This document shows, one piece after another, positions 41,544-63,963 of a DNA stretch of 64,000 nucleotides (within the stretch, counting starts at the first letter, position 1; the number at the start of each line of letters is the position of its first letter). The notes beneath the pieces were generated by a model. That model saw only the letters and a list, made by a program, of their open reading frames with translations, made no database searches and had not been told where the DNA came from. Made by a program: the position numbers and the translations under genes. This stretch comes from Eunapius fragilis (lineage: Eukaryota; Porifera; Demospongiae; Spongillida; Spongillidae), in the NCBI GenBank assembly GCA_963681505.1, contig OY811986.1, forward strand, positions 5,783,738 to 5,847,737, written 5' to 3'.

Positions 41544-44500
41544 ATGCAAGTGAAACAATTGACAAGAGCGCTCAACTGGCGGGCCTGGAAGGCCACCTCA
41601 AGACCGTCCAGAACTGCGCTTGCTATTAAGCGACCACATTCGAATTATCATGCACCGCTTACAACTTTCTCGGAAGAGGAACAACTTATGAAAGATGCTG
41701 GTATGATGACCAAAACTACTAGGATTAAACGTATGGAGTCGTGCGAATGTGTTTTTTTTTTTCAGCTGCTAACTTTGCACGTCAAAAAGTCCAGCCTCTC
41801 GTCAGGGAGATGGACGAGAAGTCGCATATACACGCCTCTGTCATCCAAGGGCTTTTCAAGCAGGGGGTGTGTTTTATGTGTGTGTGCGTGTGTGTGTTGT
41901 GTGTATAATATTCTTTCGCACCACAGTTCATGGGAATAGAGGTGGACCCCAAATATGGGGGTACTGGGGCGTCGTTCATTGGTGCCATACTAACCATTGA
42001 GGAGCTGGCCAAGGTAGACCCCTCTGTTAGCGTGCTGTGTGACGTGCAGAACACGCTGGTCAACGAGTACTTCAAGCGTTACGCTAGTGCAGCCCTGCAG
42101 GACAAGTACCTCCCTCAGCTGGCCAAGAACTCTGTGAGTTTTTGTTTCACTGCATGTTGTTGTAGATGGAGCTCAATGACCCCCCCCCCCCCCCCCCCCC
42201 CCCCCAACTCCCAACTCACCCCCATTCCTTCCTAACCCCCCACACAAAATTTTTTAGTGGTGTTCCAAATTGGCACTGTTTCATTTGGGGTGGGTATTCT
42301 GCTTCAACAATAACTGATCTTTGATACGTCACAAGTTCAGCTGATTTTAAATTGCCTGTAGGTTGGTAGCTACTGTTTGTCAGAGCCATCTTGTGGCAGC
42401 GATGCCTTTGCACTCAAGACCTCTGCCAAGAAGCAAGGGGAGTACTGGGTCCTCAACGGTCAGAAGGCATGGATCACCAATGCAGAGCATGCTTCTGTGT
42501 TCATCGTGATGGCCAACTGTGACTTCAGCCAGGTGAGGGGAGAGAAGAGGAGGGAGGAAAGTTGAGGTGGAGGAAGAGGAGAAAAAGAATTGAGGGAGAG
42601 AAGGGGAGAAGGGGAAGAAGGGGAGGAGGAGAAGGGGAAGAAGGGGAAGAAGGGGAGAGGAGATGGGGAAGAAGGGAGAGAAGGGGAAGAAGGGGAGGAG
42701 AAGGGGAAGAAGGGGAGGAGGAGAAGGGGAAGAAGGGGAGAGGAGATGGGGAAGAAGGGAGAGAAGGAGAGGAGAAGGGGAAGAAGGGGAGGAGGAGAAG
42801 GGGAGGAGGAGAAGGGGAAGAAGGGGAGGAGGAGAAGGGGAAGTAGGGGGAGGAGGGGAAGTAGGGGGAGGAGGAGAAGGGGAAGAAGAGGGAGAAGGGG
42901 AAGTAGGGGGAGGAGGAGAAAGGAAGTAGGGGGAGGAGGAGAAGGGAAGTAGTGGGAGGAGGAGAGGGGAGGATGTGTAAGAGGAGAGGCAGGGGGAGGG
43001 GAGGAGTAGAAGGGGCAGTGGAGTAATATCACATTGCAGCAGCTGTAGGAAGGGAGCTTAAAAGTAATGCCATGTCTGGCTAACCAGACAAAAAAAACAA
43101 TGAACTTACAGACCACATACATAACAATGCTTATTCTGAAAGTGGGCTACCATATAATTTATTCATCATATAATTTATTCATCGCTTTACACAGCTAACT
43201 ATTTATTTACATAATACATTGTGGGCCTAGCAACAAGGACTATTTTAGTTAAAATGGTTTGACCTGGGGACTAGATAGTTGACGTTAATATGTAGGTATA
43301 TGAGGTCAGTAATCAGGTGAAGTTTGAACTAAATTAGTGATGGTCATTGTTTTTTAGACATGGCTTTAAGGGCAAACTTTGAACATGTCTCACCCCTGAG
43401 TAAGTGTGTGTGTGTGTGTGGGGGGGGGGGGGTAGGGGGGGGTGGAGCCTCTGAAGCTGAAGCTTTTTGTGTAGAAAAAGTACACCAATAACTGAACATT
43501 GATACTGTCTGAGCAGAATGTCAGAATCTCTTAGTTTGTAATCCAACAGGAAAAGTATGCAGTGTTCAAGTGCATACATTTTATTGGTATAAAAGTGGGA
43601 GGGCAGTCGTTCCCCCACCCCCCCCCCACCCCCACCCCTGCATTCAGTTTGGGTTCTCTTTTCTTTTGATGCCCTCTGGCTGCTCAGGGATATAAAGGAA
43701 TAACTTCTTTTGTGGTGGACCGTGGCACTGCAGGCCTGGAGATAGGAAAGAAGGAGGACAAGTTGGGCATCAGGGCCTCTTCCACCTGTTCTGTCTTCCT
43801 CCAGGATGTCAAGGTTTGTGTAGGGAGAGTGGAGATGAGGGGTGGTGTAGTGAGATGAGGGATGGTGTAGTGAGATGAGGGATGGTGTATGTGAGATGAG
43901 GGATGGTGTATGTGAGATGAGGGATGGTGTGTGTGAGATGAGGGATGGTGTATGTGAGATGAGGGATGGTGTGTGTGAGATGAGGGATGGTGTAGTGAGA
44001 TGAGGGATGGTGTATGTGAGATGAGGGATGGTGTAGTGAGATGAGGGATGGTGTATGTGAGATGAGGGATGGTGTATGTGAGATAGGGATGGTGTATGTG
44101 AGATGAGGGATGGTGTATGTGAGATGAGGGATGGTGTAGTGAGATGAAGGATGGTGTAGTGAGATGAGGGATGGTGTGTGTGAGATGAGGGATGGTGTAG
44201 TGAGATGAGGGATGGTGTAGTGAGATGAGGGATGGTGTATGTGAGATGAGGGATGGTGTATGTGAGATGAGGGATGGTGTAGTGAGATGAGGGATGGTGT
44301 GTGTGAGATGAGGGGTGGTGTATGTGAGATGAGGGATGGTGTAGTGAGATGAGGGATGGTGTATGTGAGATGAGGGTGGTGTATGTGAGATGAGGGATGG
44401 TGTAGTGAGATGAGGGATGGTGTAGTGAGATGAGGGATGGTGTATGTGAGATGAGGGATGGTGTGTGTGAGATGAGGGATGGTGTATGTGAGATGAGGGA

Positions 44501-47088
44501 TGGTGTAGTGAGATGAGGGGTGATGTAGTGAGATGAGGGATGGTGTAGTGAGATGAGGGATGGTGTAGTGAGATGAGGGATGGTGTGTGTGAGATGAGGG
44601 GTGGTGTATGTGAGATGAGGGATGGTGTAGTGAGATGAGGGGTGGTGTATGTGAGATGAGGGATGGTGTAGTGAGATGAGGGATGGTGTATGTGAGATGA
44701 GGGATGGTGTAGTGAGATGAGGGATGGTGAAGAAAGGGGGGTTGGGACAATGATTAGTTTGCACAATTGAACTGGAGTTATTTTTTTTCCCCTTAGGTAC
44801 ATGAGTCACAGGTGATTGGTCAGGTTGGGAAAGGCTACAAGTATGCCATTGAAGTGCTCAATGTTGGTAGGATTGGCATTGGGGCCCAGGTGAGTGCACA
44901 CTGAGCATCTTGTGGGCGTGGCCTTCACTTGTGTTTATCAGGGCTGTTGTAATAGCAGAGATTAGAGGGATTCAAACAGGTCACTCATATATAGAATCCA
45001 TACAAGTGGCTTTGACTGAATCATACAGTAGTGGCTTCACATATGTAAATAATTTACATTCACTAAAAGTTAGCTTCCTTAGCGAAGTCATATAATGGTA
45101 TTCACTGCGAATAAATGGTGCAATACTAGATGGGATCCATAGCGTTTGCAACAGTTTCTTATGAATGTAATTATTTTGTGCTGATATGCCAATGTGTGGA
45201 AGTGCTGATGTGGGATCAGCTACTGTAATACTGACTTTGACAATCATAATAGGGGTGGCCTAACGTTCCTATTGCTGCACCACTGGCCGGCCACTGCTTA
45301 GAGATACCAACTTGGGTATCGATACATATCTGTATTGAAAGGTACCCATGAAGTGTGTGCGTGTGACAGCCATATAAAGAGGGAGGGGGGGGGGCAAAAG
45401 ACTCTACCAAATCACCCTTAAATAGTGATGAAGGTATAGATATGAGGATTACAGGAACCTGACATGAATCGGGTATTGATGATATGCTAAGCCTTCTAAA
45501 ACAGAGATAGAAATATGAGTGCAAGGAATTGCCACAACCAGCTTCCTTTTTGCTTTTTTTCCACGTACGTAGTGTAGCTGATGCTCCCTTCACCTTTGAA
45601 GAAATTCACAGAACATATGGTTGGCACACAACCAACACTGCCACTGTCGTATTTCCCAAAACCAGCCCTGTCATAACTCAATGCCTGATAAAGTAACAGT
45701 ACCACAAACATTACTGGGGAGTTTATGAAGATGCCAAAAGCCAAAACTATACAATAGACTATGCACCAAAAATGACAAGAACAGCTCTTTGAGATAAACA
45801 GATTCTCCCCAACAGTTAAAAAATGGTTGTCTTTTCTTCTCTATCATTGCAACACCACATGGATCTATAGCTCAATTGTCTTTCAATTGAATCTGAAAGG
45901 CCTATTTTATTACCTACAAATCAAACCTTTTATTCAAGTGTTAAAATCCATCTTGTTTTGAGTCAAGGTAGATGCATGCGACTAGATTTTCAATGGCGGA
46001 AGTGATTGGTTTCCAATCACTCTCTCTGGTAATCCTTATCCTCTGTTAACCACTCTCTCTGATAATCCCTCTCCTCTGTTAACCACTCTCTCTGGTAATC
46101 CTTATCCTCTGTTAACCACTCTCTCTGGTAATCCTTATCCTCTATTAACCACTCTCTCTGGTAATCCCTCTCCTCTGTTAACCACTCTCTCTGGTAATCC
46201 TTATCCTCTGTTAACCACTCTCTCTGGTAATCCCTCTCCTGTGGTAATACCTTCCTTTGCCTGCTTAGATGCTGGGTCTTGCCAAGGGAGCGCTTGATGC
46301 TACCATACCATACATTCATGAAAGGAAGGCATTTGGAAAGAAGATAGCTGACTTCCAGGTGGGTGGAGCCTGGCTCGTATATGAGCTATTGTACATGTAA
46401 GCCTTCCCCCTCCCTCCCACCCCACCCCATCCCCAAAACCTAAGGCCATGATGCATATGAGAGCGCAGCTGGCTACTGAGATAGAAGCTGCAAGTCTCCT
46501 TGTGTACAACGCTGCCAGACTTAAAGACAGTGGGAAGCCATTTGTCAAAGAGGCTGCGATGGCGAAATACTACGCCTCTGAGGTGATTGGTGGGGACATT
46601 GGTTTGGTTTCAGGTTGTCTGGAGGCTTGTGTGGGAGGAATTAATATTACTACCTTATACATACACACACACCCCGATGAATGAATGTGTTGTGTAGGGG
46701 ACCATAACACCCAGATGAACATGTTACAGAGGTGGTCACAGCACCATGATGAATGTGTTAAAGAGGGGTCACAGCACCATGGTGAATGTGTTACAGAGGT
46801 GGTCGAATGTGTTATAGGTGGTCATAACATCCTGACGAATGTTACGTAGGTTGCGACGAAGGTATCTGGGCGCTGTGTGGAGATGGTTGGAGGAGCTGGC
46901 TTTGTTAAGGAGTTTCCAATAGAGAAGTTTTACCGAGACAGTAAGATTGGTAAGAGGCATTCCGTGTGTTTTGGCTTCTTGCATCATTGTGTTCCTTTGC
47001 AGGCCAGATCTATGAAGGCACATCTTTCATCCAGCTGAACACTATTGCTGACTGCATGGACAGGGAATTTGGTGTGGGCAAGAACTAG
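41544..47088 (+). CDS. ACADSB: Short/branched-chain acyl-CoA dehydrogenase, 10 exons
   Basis: Mitochondrial FAD enzyme that removes two hydrogens from 2-methyl-branched or short acyl-CoAs in isoleucine breakdown, passing electrons to ETF. The start [20 protein letters not shown] is a typical matrix presequence. Motifs in order: [72 protein letters not shown] (the acyl-CoA dehydrogenase signature), [48 protein letters not shown] and [16 protein letters not shown], which contains the catalytic Glu in YEGTS. The SVLCDVQN region and the placement of the base in YEGTS favour ACADSB, though other short-chain members are close. Stop codon at 47086-47088. Introns 4 and 5 hold minisatellites. Confidence 0.93.
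42540..43000. repeat. Purine-rich (GGGGAAGAAGGGGAGGAGGA)n tract
   Basis: A/G-only sequence of about 450 bp starting at the ACADSB exon 4 donor. Open frames on either strand reflect composition only. Confidence 0.92.
43850..44730. repeat. 20/22-bp minisatellite (GATGAGGGATGGTGTAGTGA), about 42 copies
   Basis: Two unit types, ending GTAGTGA (20 bp) and GTATGTGA (21-22 bp), are interspersed through ACADSB intron 5. The long minus-strand frames across it are repeat artefacts. Confidence 0.96.
46015..46235. repeat. 33-bp minisatellite (CCACTCTCTCTGGTAATCCT)
   Basis: Seven units just before the ACADSB exon encoding [18 protein letters not shown], providing a pyrimidine-rich approach to its acceptor. 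Confidence 0.92.
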
Positions 47089-47537
47089 AGCTGCCTACAG
47101 AGCACTGAAATCTGTTTGTATATATTTATAGACTTTGACCATTTTTGTTGTATTGAAATAGACAGATGTATTGTATCGTAAGTATTTTCATATTTGAATT
47201 TAATGCTGGGGATTAAAAGGAAAAATCATGAAGGATGAAGAGGGAGGGTCTGGGAAACCTTGAGGTGATGATTTCATTTGCAGCAATGTTATTATCAAGC
47301 GGTTTGATTTTGTTTGGAAGGGTGGTCATGAATGCGTGGAGAAAAACGTTGATTTCCATACGTGTCTCGATCCAGTAATGAATTAAGTAGTTTTAATGGT
47401 GTACCTTGTCCGTTATGACTCATGGTTGCCATTTTAAGTCTCATTTGGGGGTGAAGGTATCAAAACAGTGCATTTTGATTTTACTTAGTACGGTTAAATA
47501 AGAGGCACCTTTCGCGCCTTCCCATAAGAAGGCAGCT
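47089..47537. other. Intergenic spacer, ACADSB 3' end and SLC35A-B promoter
   Basis: No coding potential or repeat recognised. It must hold the ACADSB polyadenylation site and the promoter of the next gene. Confidence 0.6.
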
Positions 47538-51598
<4,061 letters not shown>

Positions 51599-51732
51599 AC
51601 TGAAGGGATCAGCTTAATTTTAGTGGTGAGCACCTTGACAGGGTCACATAGGATTTATAGTTATTTTTATATCTCCATTAAAAAAAAAAAATCATTTGGC
51701 ATATATACACTTCACACTCTCCATCATGGATG

Positions 51733-52298
51733 TTATTGTTTGTAGGTGTACATCCACGTGCTACGTTTGAGGTATGGCTGTTGCGTTGCTGCCAGTACCC
51801 ACAGTGGGGTGACGGCAGGACTGTTGTCCAGCCACTCTGGTCTCGTGTGGCTCGTGTTGTTTGAGACGTGATGATGAGGGAAACGCCGAAAGTTAGGCTT
51901 TCCGACAGCGAATTTATCCAGCAGCTTCTTGTCTACAGTGTACGTGGAGCAGGCAGAGAGCACTGTTGTGTCGTCTCTGTGGACAGAATTGTCTGGTGCG
52001 CGCGGAATTATCCAAGAAATGTGGTTTTCTGAGCGATGCTGATTACGCCGACCCTCCACCTGCCTTTTCCCCAATCCCTGAACCGAATAGATGGGTACAT
52101 GCAGTTTCACTGCGTGCATGCACATATTAAAATCTATACGCACCAGGTCGAAGTACGTCCCATCGTTCATTAAAGCATGGCGGTTGTCGTGCTTTGAGAA
52201 CGTGTGCTTCTGAATGTGGACAATAAACACCTAGCATCAAGTGAACGCCTTTGTTTACTTACCGAGTCCGCACTAATTGGAGGGAAGCAGTTAGTCAT
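51733..52298 (-). CDS. Unidentified 178-aa protein, two exons, 32-bp intron
   Basis: I do not recognise it. Exon 1 (52263-52298) encodes MTNCFPPISADS; exon 2 (51733-52230) continues in phase with VFIVHIQKHTFSKHDNRHAL and NDGTYFDLVRIDFNMC. Later parts include LLDKFAVGKPNFRRFPHHH and TPLWVLAATQQPYLKRSTWM, ending YTYKQ. It has no signal peptide or membrane helix; it is basic and rich in His and Asn. The intron runs from GTAAGTAAAC to GATGCTAG. Without the splice, exon 2 has no ATG near its head, which supports it. It shares a 63-bp divergent promoter region with EFCAB10, a gene linked to cilia in other animals, so a ciliary role is possible but unproven. Confidence 0.6.
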
Positions 52299-52361
52299 CG
52301 CACACTCGTAGCATTACCATGGTTACGAAAATACGCAAAAAAATAAAAAATAAATAAAGAT
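52299..52361. promoter_or_regulatory. 63-bp bidirectional promoter region
   Basis: The whole space between the divergent start codons of the 178-aa gene and EFCAB10. It holds GGTTACGAAAATACGC and an A-rich run. The mix of GTTACGAA-like sequence recalls an imperfect X-box, but I would not call one. Confidence 0.45.
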
Positions 52362-52781
52362 ATGGCGGCTACTGGTCCATTACAGCAGGAAGCGAATGAG
52401 TATCTCAAGCAACACAAAATCCCACAACTTCTCGAGGCTCTCACAGCGGAACTGGTATTCCACAGACCCTCAGACCCTCGTAAATTCATGAGAAACTACA
52501 TCGTTAAGCTCCAGAGTGCCAAAGCAAACCCAGATAAGGAAGGCCCTCCTTGCCTTCTTGATGAATCGAATATAAGGTGCGTTTTCAGCATGCTGGACAT
52601 TACCAAGCGCGGTTTTATAAGCACGGTGCAGTACCATGAAGCCATGAAGAGTATGGGCATGACAGACTACAACGCAGATCCAAACGGAGCAGCATTAAAT
52701 AAGATAAGCCAGGAAACCTTTGTCAGAGAAAGTAAGATAGCCCTGAGGCGGGCCTGCTCCACTTTTTCAGCGGATTACTGA
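52362..52781 (+). CDS. EFCAB10: EF-hand domain-containing protein 10
   Basis: Small single-exon protein of 139 aa. The first 40 residues (EYLKQHKIPQLLEALTAELV, then FHRPSDPRKFM) form the RIIa/DPY30-like dimerisation helices with the FHRP motif typical of EFCAB10 and other axonemal anchoring proteins. The C-terminal half has degenerate EF-hands: IRCVFSMLDITKRGFISTVQ and YHEAMKSMG. The loop DITKRGFIS lacks several calcium ligands, as in the vertebrate protein. It ends ACSTFSADY. In vertebrates the gene is expressed in ciliated cells. It is divergent from the 178-aa gene and converges on PSTK, whose stop codon is 38 bp away. Confidence 0.9.
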   Translation: MAATGPLQQEANEYLKQHKIPQLLEALTAELVFHRPSDPRKFMRNYIVKLQSAKANPDKEGPPCLLDESNIRCVFSMLDITKRGFISTVQYHEAMKSMGMTDYNADPNGAALNKISQETFVRESKIALRRACSTFSADY

Positions 52782-52818
52782 CAGAGAGGCATATATGTCA
52801 ATCAACAGTATACTGAAT

Positions 52819-55309
52819 CTATTTTGTATCGTAAAGCCGACTTGTAAACAACTCTTCAATTTTACTTCTAAATTCTTCGCTACTGGCTTCAAGTTTCCAG
52901 CAATCTTCAACCTGACCATTCTTCAGCTGCTCCAAGATGTCTCGTCGTAAAGAATTTATTCTTCTCGCGAGCTCAAACCTGTCACCTGGAAATGTGATTA
53001 AAGTTGTGTGTATGGAGTAACTTTTTAAAAACTTAAACTTAGGATAAGCACTTCATGAAATGATAAAAGTGTGATATAGCCATGAGACAAGCTGAGAGTA
53101 TGCCAACCATTAATTTTAATTTCACACAATTAATGATGTGCAGTACAATTAAGTTATACACGTGACAATTTTTCCTCCCCTGAGAAAGTTTTATCCTTGG
53201 GTGATTTGCAGATGGGTAGGAATGCTACAACTGCATGCAATTTCATGTTAAACTCCTGCTATTGAGTGTCAATAGGAATACTTTCACCTTCCCCTTCACA
53301 CCCAGAGCTGCTCACCAATGTCCGCATATGATGTATCAGACATCCCTGGCCAGGCTAAGTGAACACTTACCACTGGACTGTTGCTTTTTCATGGTTTCAG
53401 AGACACAATTCCTTAGAATAATATCAGCTTGGTGAACATGGTTATGAAGATTTTCCAACCTGCACAAAACCTAGCATTTTGTTGAGGAGGAAGGAGTGAA
53501 CTTTGCACACACCCAATATGGGAAGAATGAGGGTGATAACAGAAAAGATATACAGAAAAGTGGACTTCAGTTGAATGGAGCTGTGGCTGAATGGATAGGT
53601 GAGAGTTAGATGGAAGGTGGGGCTAGATGTGGGGGTGGGGCTAGATGGGAAGGTGGGGCTAGATGTGGGGGTGGGGCTAGATGGGAAGGTGGGACTAGGT
53701 GGTAGGTGGGGCTAGATGGGAAGGTGGGACTAGGTGGTAGGTGGGGCTAGATGGAAGGTGGGGCTAGATGGATGGGTGGGTAGGTGAATAAATACATGTG
53801 ATAGGTGGGCCCCTACGTGTACCTTTGTCTCAGGATCTTCAGCTGCTAGTGGCTGAACAGGCTTGCTGAACGCTTCAGTGACCATTGAGAGTACCCCAGC
53901 CCTAGAGAGAGAGAGGCCCCAGCCCACACAGTGACCATTGAGAGTACCCCAGACCTAGAGAGAGAGGCCCCAGCCCACACAGTGACCATTGAGAGTACCC
54001 CAGACCTAGAGAGAGAGGCCCCAGCCCACACAGTGACCACTGAGAGCACCCCAAACCTAGAGAGAGAGGCCCCAGCCCACACAGTGACCATTGAGAGCAC
54101 CCCAGACCTAGAGAGAGAGGCCCACCCCACACAGTGACCATTGAGAGTACCCCAGACATAGAGAGAGAGAGAGGCCCCAGCCCACACAGTGACCATTGAG
54201 AGTACCCCAGACCTAGAGAGAGAGGCCCCACCCCACACAGTGACCATTGAGAGTACCCCAGACCTAGAGGAGAGGCCCCAGCCCACATGATATAACACAT
54301 CTTCCAAACCTTGCACCAGGAATGAAGGTGGACCAGCAGCAATCTGTGCTTAGCAACATGCTCCTCCCCTCCTCCCAGTGATGCCCCTTGGGGTCTGGAG
54401 GCTCAGCAGACTGAGCCAACTTTTCAATGGTGAAGGGTGGGATGGGGACCGGTCGCAGAGCATTCCTTACAAGGGCTGTAGAGAGTGGGCATTGAAGGAA
54501 CACCTCAACAAATCCAAGTCCATCTGAAAGCATGACAGCAGCACTTTCAATATTGCATACTCATAACACAAAAAATATACAATACAGATTTTTTTTACAT
54601 TTTAGTAACTGAATATTTCCACACCATGTAATGGTCTGCCTTTATTTGATGCAAGTGGAATTATATTCACAACCAATTGCACGCCTCTAATGCCCTATGA
54701 TGGCTGTAACTAAAACGCCAGTGGTGCAACACCAGTCCACTACTGGCCTTCAGCCTCACTTGGCCCGCCACAAGCCCGCCCACTGGTCCCACTCACAGTC
54801 TCTAGCCATTTGGTAGTATTCATGTCTCATACTCCTGAGGTGTAAGTTTTCGTCAATCACCATAACAACGTTTCCAGCAAAAGAAAATCTGTGGTAGCAC
54901 GTGCGTTTGCAATAAAATTCGCCCAGCAGTGTGCCACTTACTTTCCTTCACTGTCAGCAAGCTCGTGTTCGGACAACCATTGTACTAAGGCTTTCCACTG
55001 ACGTAACGATGGCGGCGCAAGGCAATCCTGCTCTTCTGGGCTATGTGACCCGATACTGTTCACACGAATGAGGTGCCGCAAGCAATTGTTCACATCTCGC
55101 CTGACCTCCTTGAGGTGAAACTCGCTGACATCTTGAATTTGGAGGGCCCTAAAGTCAAGAGGGTAGAAAAAGTCGGTGTGCAGTGGGATTAGACAGAAGG
55201 GTGACCCGCCATTCGGCGGGGAATAGTGGCCAGATAGCTCCTGTGTAAATGTGGTCTTTCCGGACCCAGGTATTCCACACAGTAGAACTATACACCCGGG
55301 TCGACTCAT
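52819..55309 (-). CDS. PSTK: L-seryl-tRNA(Sec) kinase
   Basis: Phosphorylates Ser-tRNA(Sec), the step before SEPSECS makes selenocysteinyl-tRNA; its presence implies that the animal makes selenoproteins. Exon 1 (54942-55309) starts MSRPGCIVLLCGIPGSGKTT, the P-loop, and contains IPLHTDFFYPLD. Later exons give FAGNVVMVIDENLHLRSMRH and YYQMARD (the nucleotide-binding hinge), GLGFVEVFLQCPLSTALVRN (the RDxD-like segment), FSKPVQPLAAEDPE, LENLHNHVHQADIILR and the final DRFELARRINSLRRDILEQL, ending SRLYDTK. Order and spacing match animal PSTK. The intron before the FSKPVQPL exon is a minisatellite of acceptor sites (see findings). It is head to head with PI4K2, 72 bp between start codons. Confidence 0.92.
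53600..53785. repeat. About 18-bp minisatellite (GGTGGGGCTAGATGGGAA)
   Basis: Nine or ten imperfect units in a PSTK intron. Confidence 0.88.
53880..54285. repeat. About 50-bp minisatellite made of copies of a PSTK 3' splice site
   Basis: Eight units. On the PSTK strand each reads CTCTCTCTCTAG then G(T/G)CTGGGGTACTCTCAATGG and TCACTG, followed by TGTGGGCTGGGGCC. The last copy runs into the real exon (TCACTGAAGCG...). Confidence 0.93.
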
Positions 55310-55381
55310 ATTAAGAAATTGATATTATTTTTTAATAAATCTTACCATTTATCTTATAACAAGGATTTGAACAGACCGACG

Positions 55382-61938
<6,557 letters not shown>

Positions 61939-62084
61939 TCTGATTGGTCCTTTTGTTTGCAGTTGAATATGTATGTGTGTATGTTATGTAAGTGTATGTT
62001 CATCTCTGTATCACTTCCCAGTCAAATAAATGTTTTGTTTGGGTTATATAGTTAGGGAGGATAAGGGGAGGGAATGGGTACTCT

Positions 62085-62676
62085 TCAATCCTCAGTGTTG
62101 TACTGTCCCATATCTCCGCCTTCGCTGCTTTCACTACTGCTAGTGTCAGACAGGTCAGGTGACTGACCCCCTCTCCCCCTTGTCCGGACCCATCCCAAGC
62201 CACGCCCACAGAGCTTGAGAAGGGCTAAGGAGATGGTAGGGAGGAGGGTGACGCCCACAACCAGGGATGTCCCTGCAATTAGACGTAGGTTTTGGTTAGT
62301 CGTGTGGTGGAGATAAGCAGCTGAGATGAATGCTGCTTCAATGTGTGTATCAGCAATTCCAGGATTGGATCCAGCGTACTGGGTATCTATCTGGTGACTG
62401 CCTGTTGGATAAAGAGGAGAGAGGGGGGGGGGTAAAGGGAAAGGAGGATAGGGGGAGACGATGGGTTGGAACTACCTTGATGGTAGACAAGAAGATGGAC
62501 CACCTCGTACGCCAAGCCTGCAGTGTTACTTGCTGTGCACACGTATGCACCAGAATCAGACATCTGTACAGCAGAGAGGACAATCTCCAGTCCGCTCTGG
62601 TGTTTGGCAAGGTACTGAGGCTGAATGGGTACTGTACTCTGAGGGGAAGAAGAGGATTAACACACACCCACACACA

Positions 62677-62710
<34 letters not shown>

Positions 62711-63814
62711 TGCACACACACACACACACACATACGTACACACCTGTATGAGACCCACAGACAAGTGGTCCCTGGTCCAATTGATGGTCACAGGTGAGCT
62801 GCCTACCACCATGCACATAAAAGACACCGAATCACCCTCACCAGCCCTCACCATCACTGGATCCACCAGCACCTGAGGTGCTACATAAACATTGATAGTT
62901 AATAAATGGCAGGCAATTCCCCCCCCCTCCCCCCCCCAAGATCACCTGTTGCCACGGTGACTGTGATGTTCCTGGTCTTGGATTCTCCCTTGGCATTCCT
63001 TGCTACCACTCTGTACCTGCCTCTGGTGGGCTTCTCCCAGCTCACAGAATATGTGACATATGTTGCCGTTAGCGATATGAGCTTCACTGATACCCGCCCA
63101 CCCTTCCCCTCCACACTGAGGTCGATTGGCTTGTACAGTGAGTGTACCGTGACCACCACAGAGGCAACGGAAGACCCCGCAGGGACAACCAACTGGTCGT
63201 GGGGAAGGTGTGGAAAGGTGATCGCTGGGTCTGGGATTTGAGAGAAGGGATAAGGCAGGGAGGGAGGGGAGGGAGGGGAGGGGGGGAGGAGAGGGGGAGG
63301 GATGGACAGATCAATAACACAAATTGTTGGGGGAGGGGGGGGGGGATTTCCAAGCCGTCCCCTATGCACCCTCCCTCCCACTGACCTGCAACCAATGAGA
63401 TCATCAGTTTCTGTTTCACTTCCGACTTATAGTGAAGCATCCTAGGAGAGGTATTGGGCATGCTCTCTGGAGTGTATGAGTACCAGACGAGACATGAGAT
63501 GTTCACTGCTATGGTTACAGGCTGGCTGTACGTCCATAAGAAGTCTAGTGTGTAGCGCTTGTAGCCACCCAGGCTGACATAGCCATGCTTTAGTGACCCC
63601 GCCTCTCCATCGTGCGTGAAGTTGCATAGGTCAAAGGCATGTCCCGGATACGCAATGACCTCAAACTTCTGCACGAGCATAGCCCCCCTGGGGGTGGTGA
63701 AGGTGGCATTCCCCAGGAGGGGGATGATTACGGTGGTGGCACCCGAACCTTCGAGCTGCTCATAGTTGTACTTTGTGATGAAGTGGTTCATGACAACCAT
63801 TTCATACTGCTTAA
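62085..63814 (-). CDS. Ig-domain type I membrane protein, 3' part (5 exons seen)
   Basis: The gene enters from the right edge. Exons 63386-63814, 62946-63230, 62744-62880, 62476-62638 and 62085-62386 join in phase. The first holds a beta-rich extracellular part with N-x-S/T sites (VVMNHFITKYNYEQLEGSGA; VNISCLVWYSYTP). The second has a strand-rich fold ending RYRVVARNAKGESKTRNITV. Exons 3-4 together make one Ig domain: the first Cys in DSVSFMCMVV, Trp in VTINWTRDHLS, and the second in MSDSGAYVCTASNTAG. The last exon carries the membrane helix LIAGTSLVVGVTLLPTISLA and a short tail with a Ser/Asp/Glu cluster (SDTSSSESSEGGD), ending QYNTED. Probably a cell-surface recognition or adhesion protein; no orthologue recognised. 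It converges on PI4K2, with 146 bp between stop codons. Confidence 0.82.
62655..62745. repeat. (CA)n microsatellite
   Basis: CA repeat with short interruptions in the intron between two halves of the Ig domain. It ends at the donor of the 62744-62880 exon. Confidence 0.9.
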
Positions 63815-63949
63815 CTGCATGAGAAGGGAGGGAAAAAAAAAAACATGGCTGCTACTAGTATACTAGTGTAGTTTAAGAAAATACATGTACATATATACGT
63901 ACGTACACCTGTGTGCACACACACAACTCATATACACATGCATGCTCAT

Positions 63950-63963
63950 GTACACATATACAC

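Noticed and set aside
43334-44809. 491-aa Ser/His/Thr-rich frame on the minus strand
   Set aside because: Antisense reading of the 20/22-bp minisatellite in ACADSB intron 5; genuine ACADSB exons flank it on the other strand.
45000-46000. Possible transposon in ACADSB intron 6
   Set aside because: The stretch looks non-repetitive and contains short frames, but I found no inverted ends, target duplication or recognisable protein.
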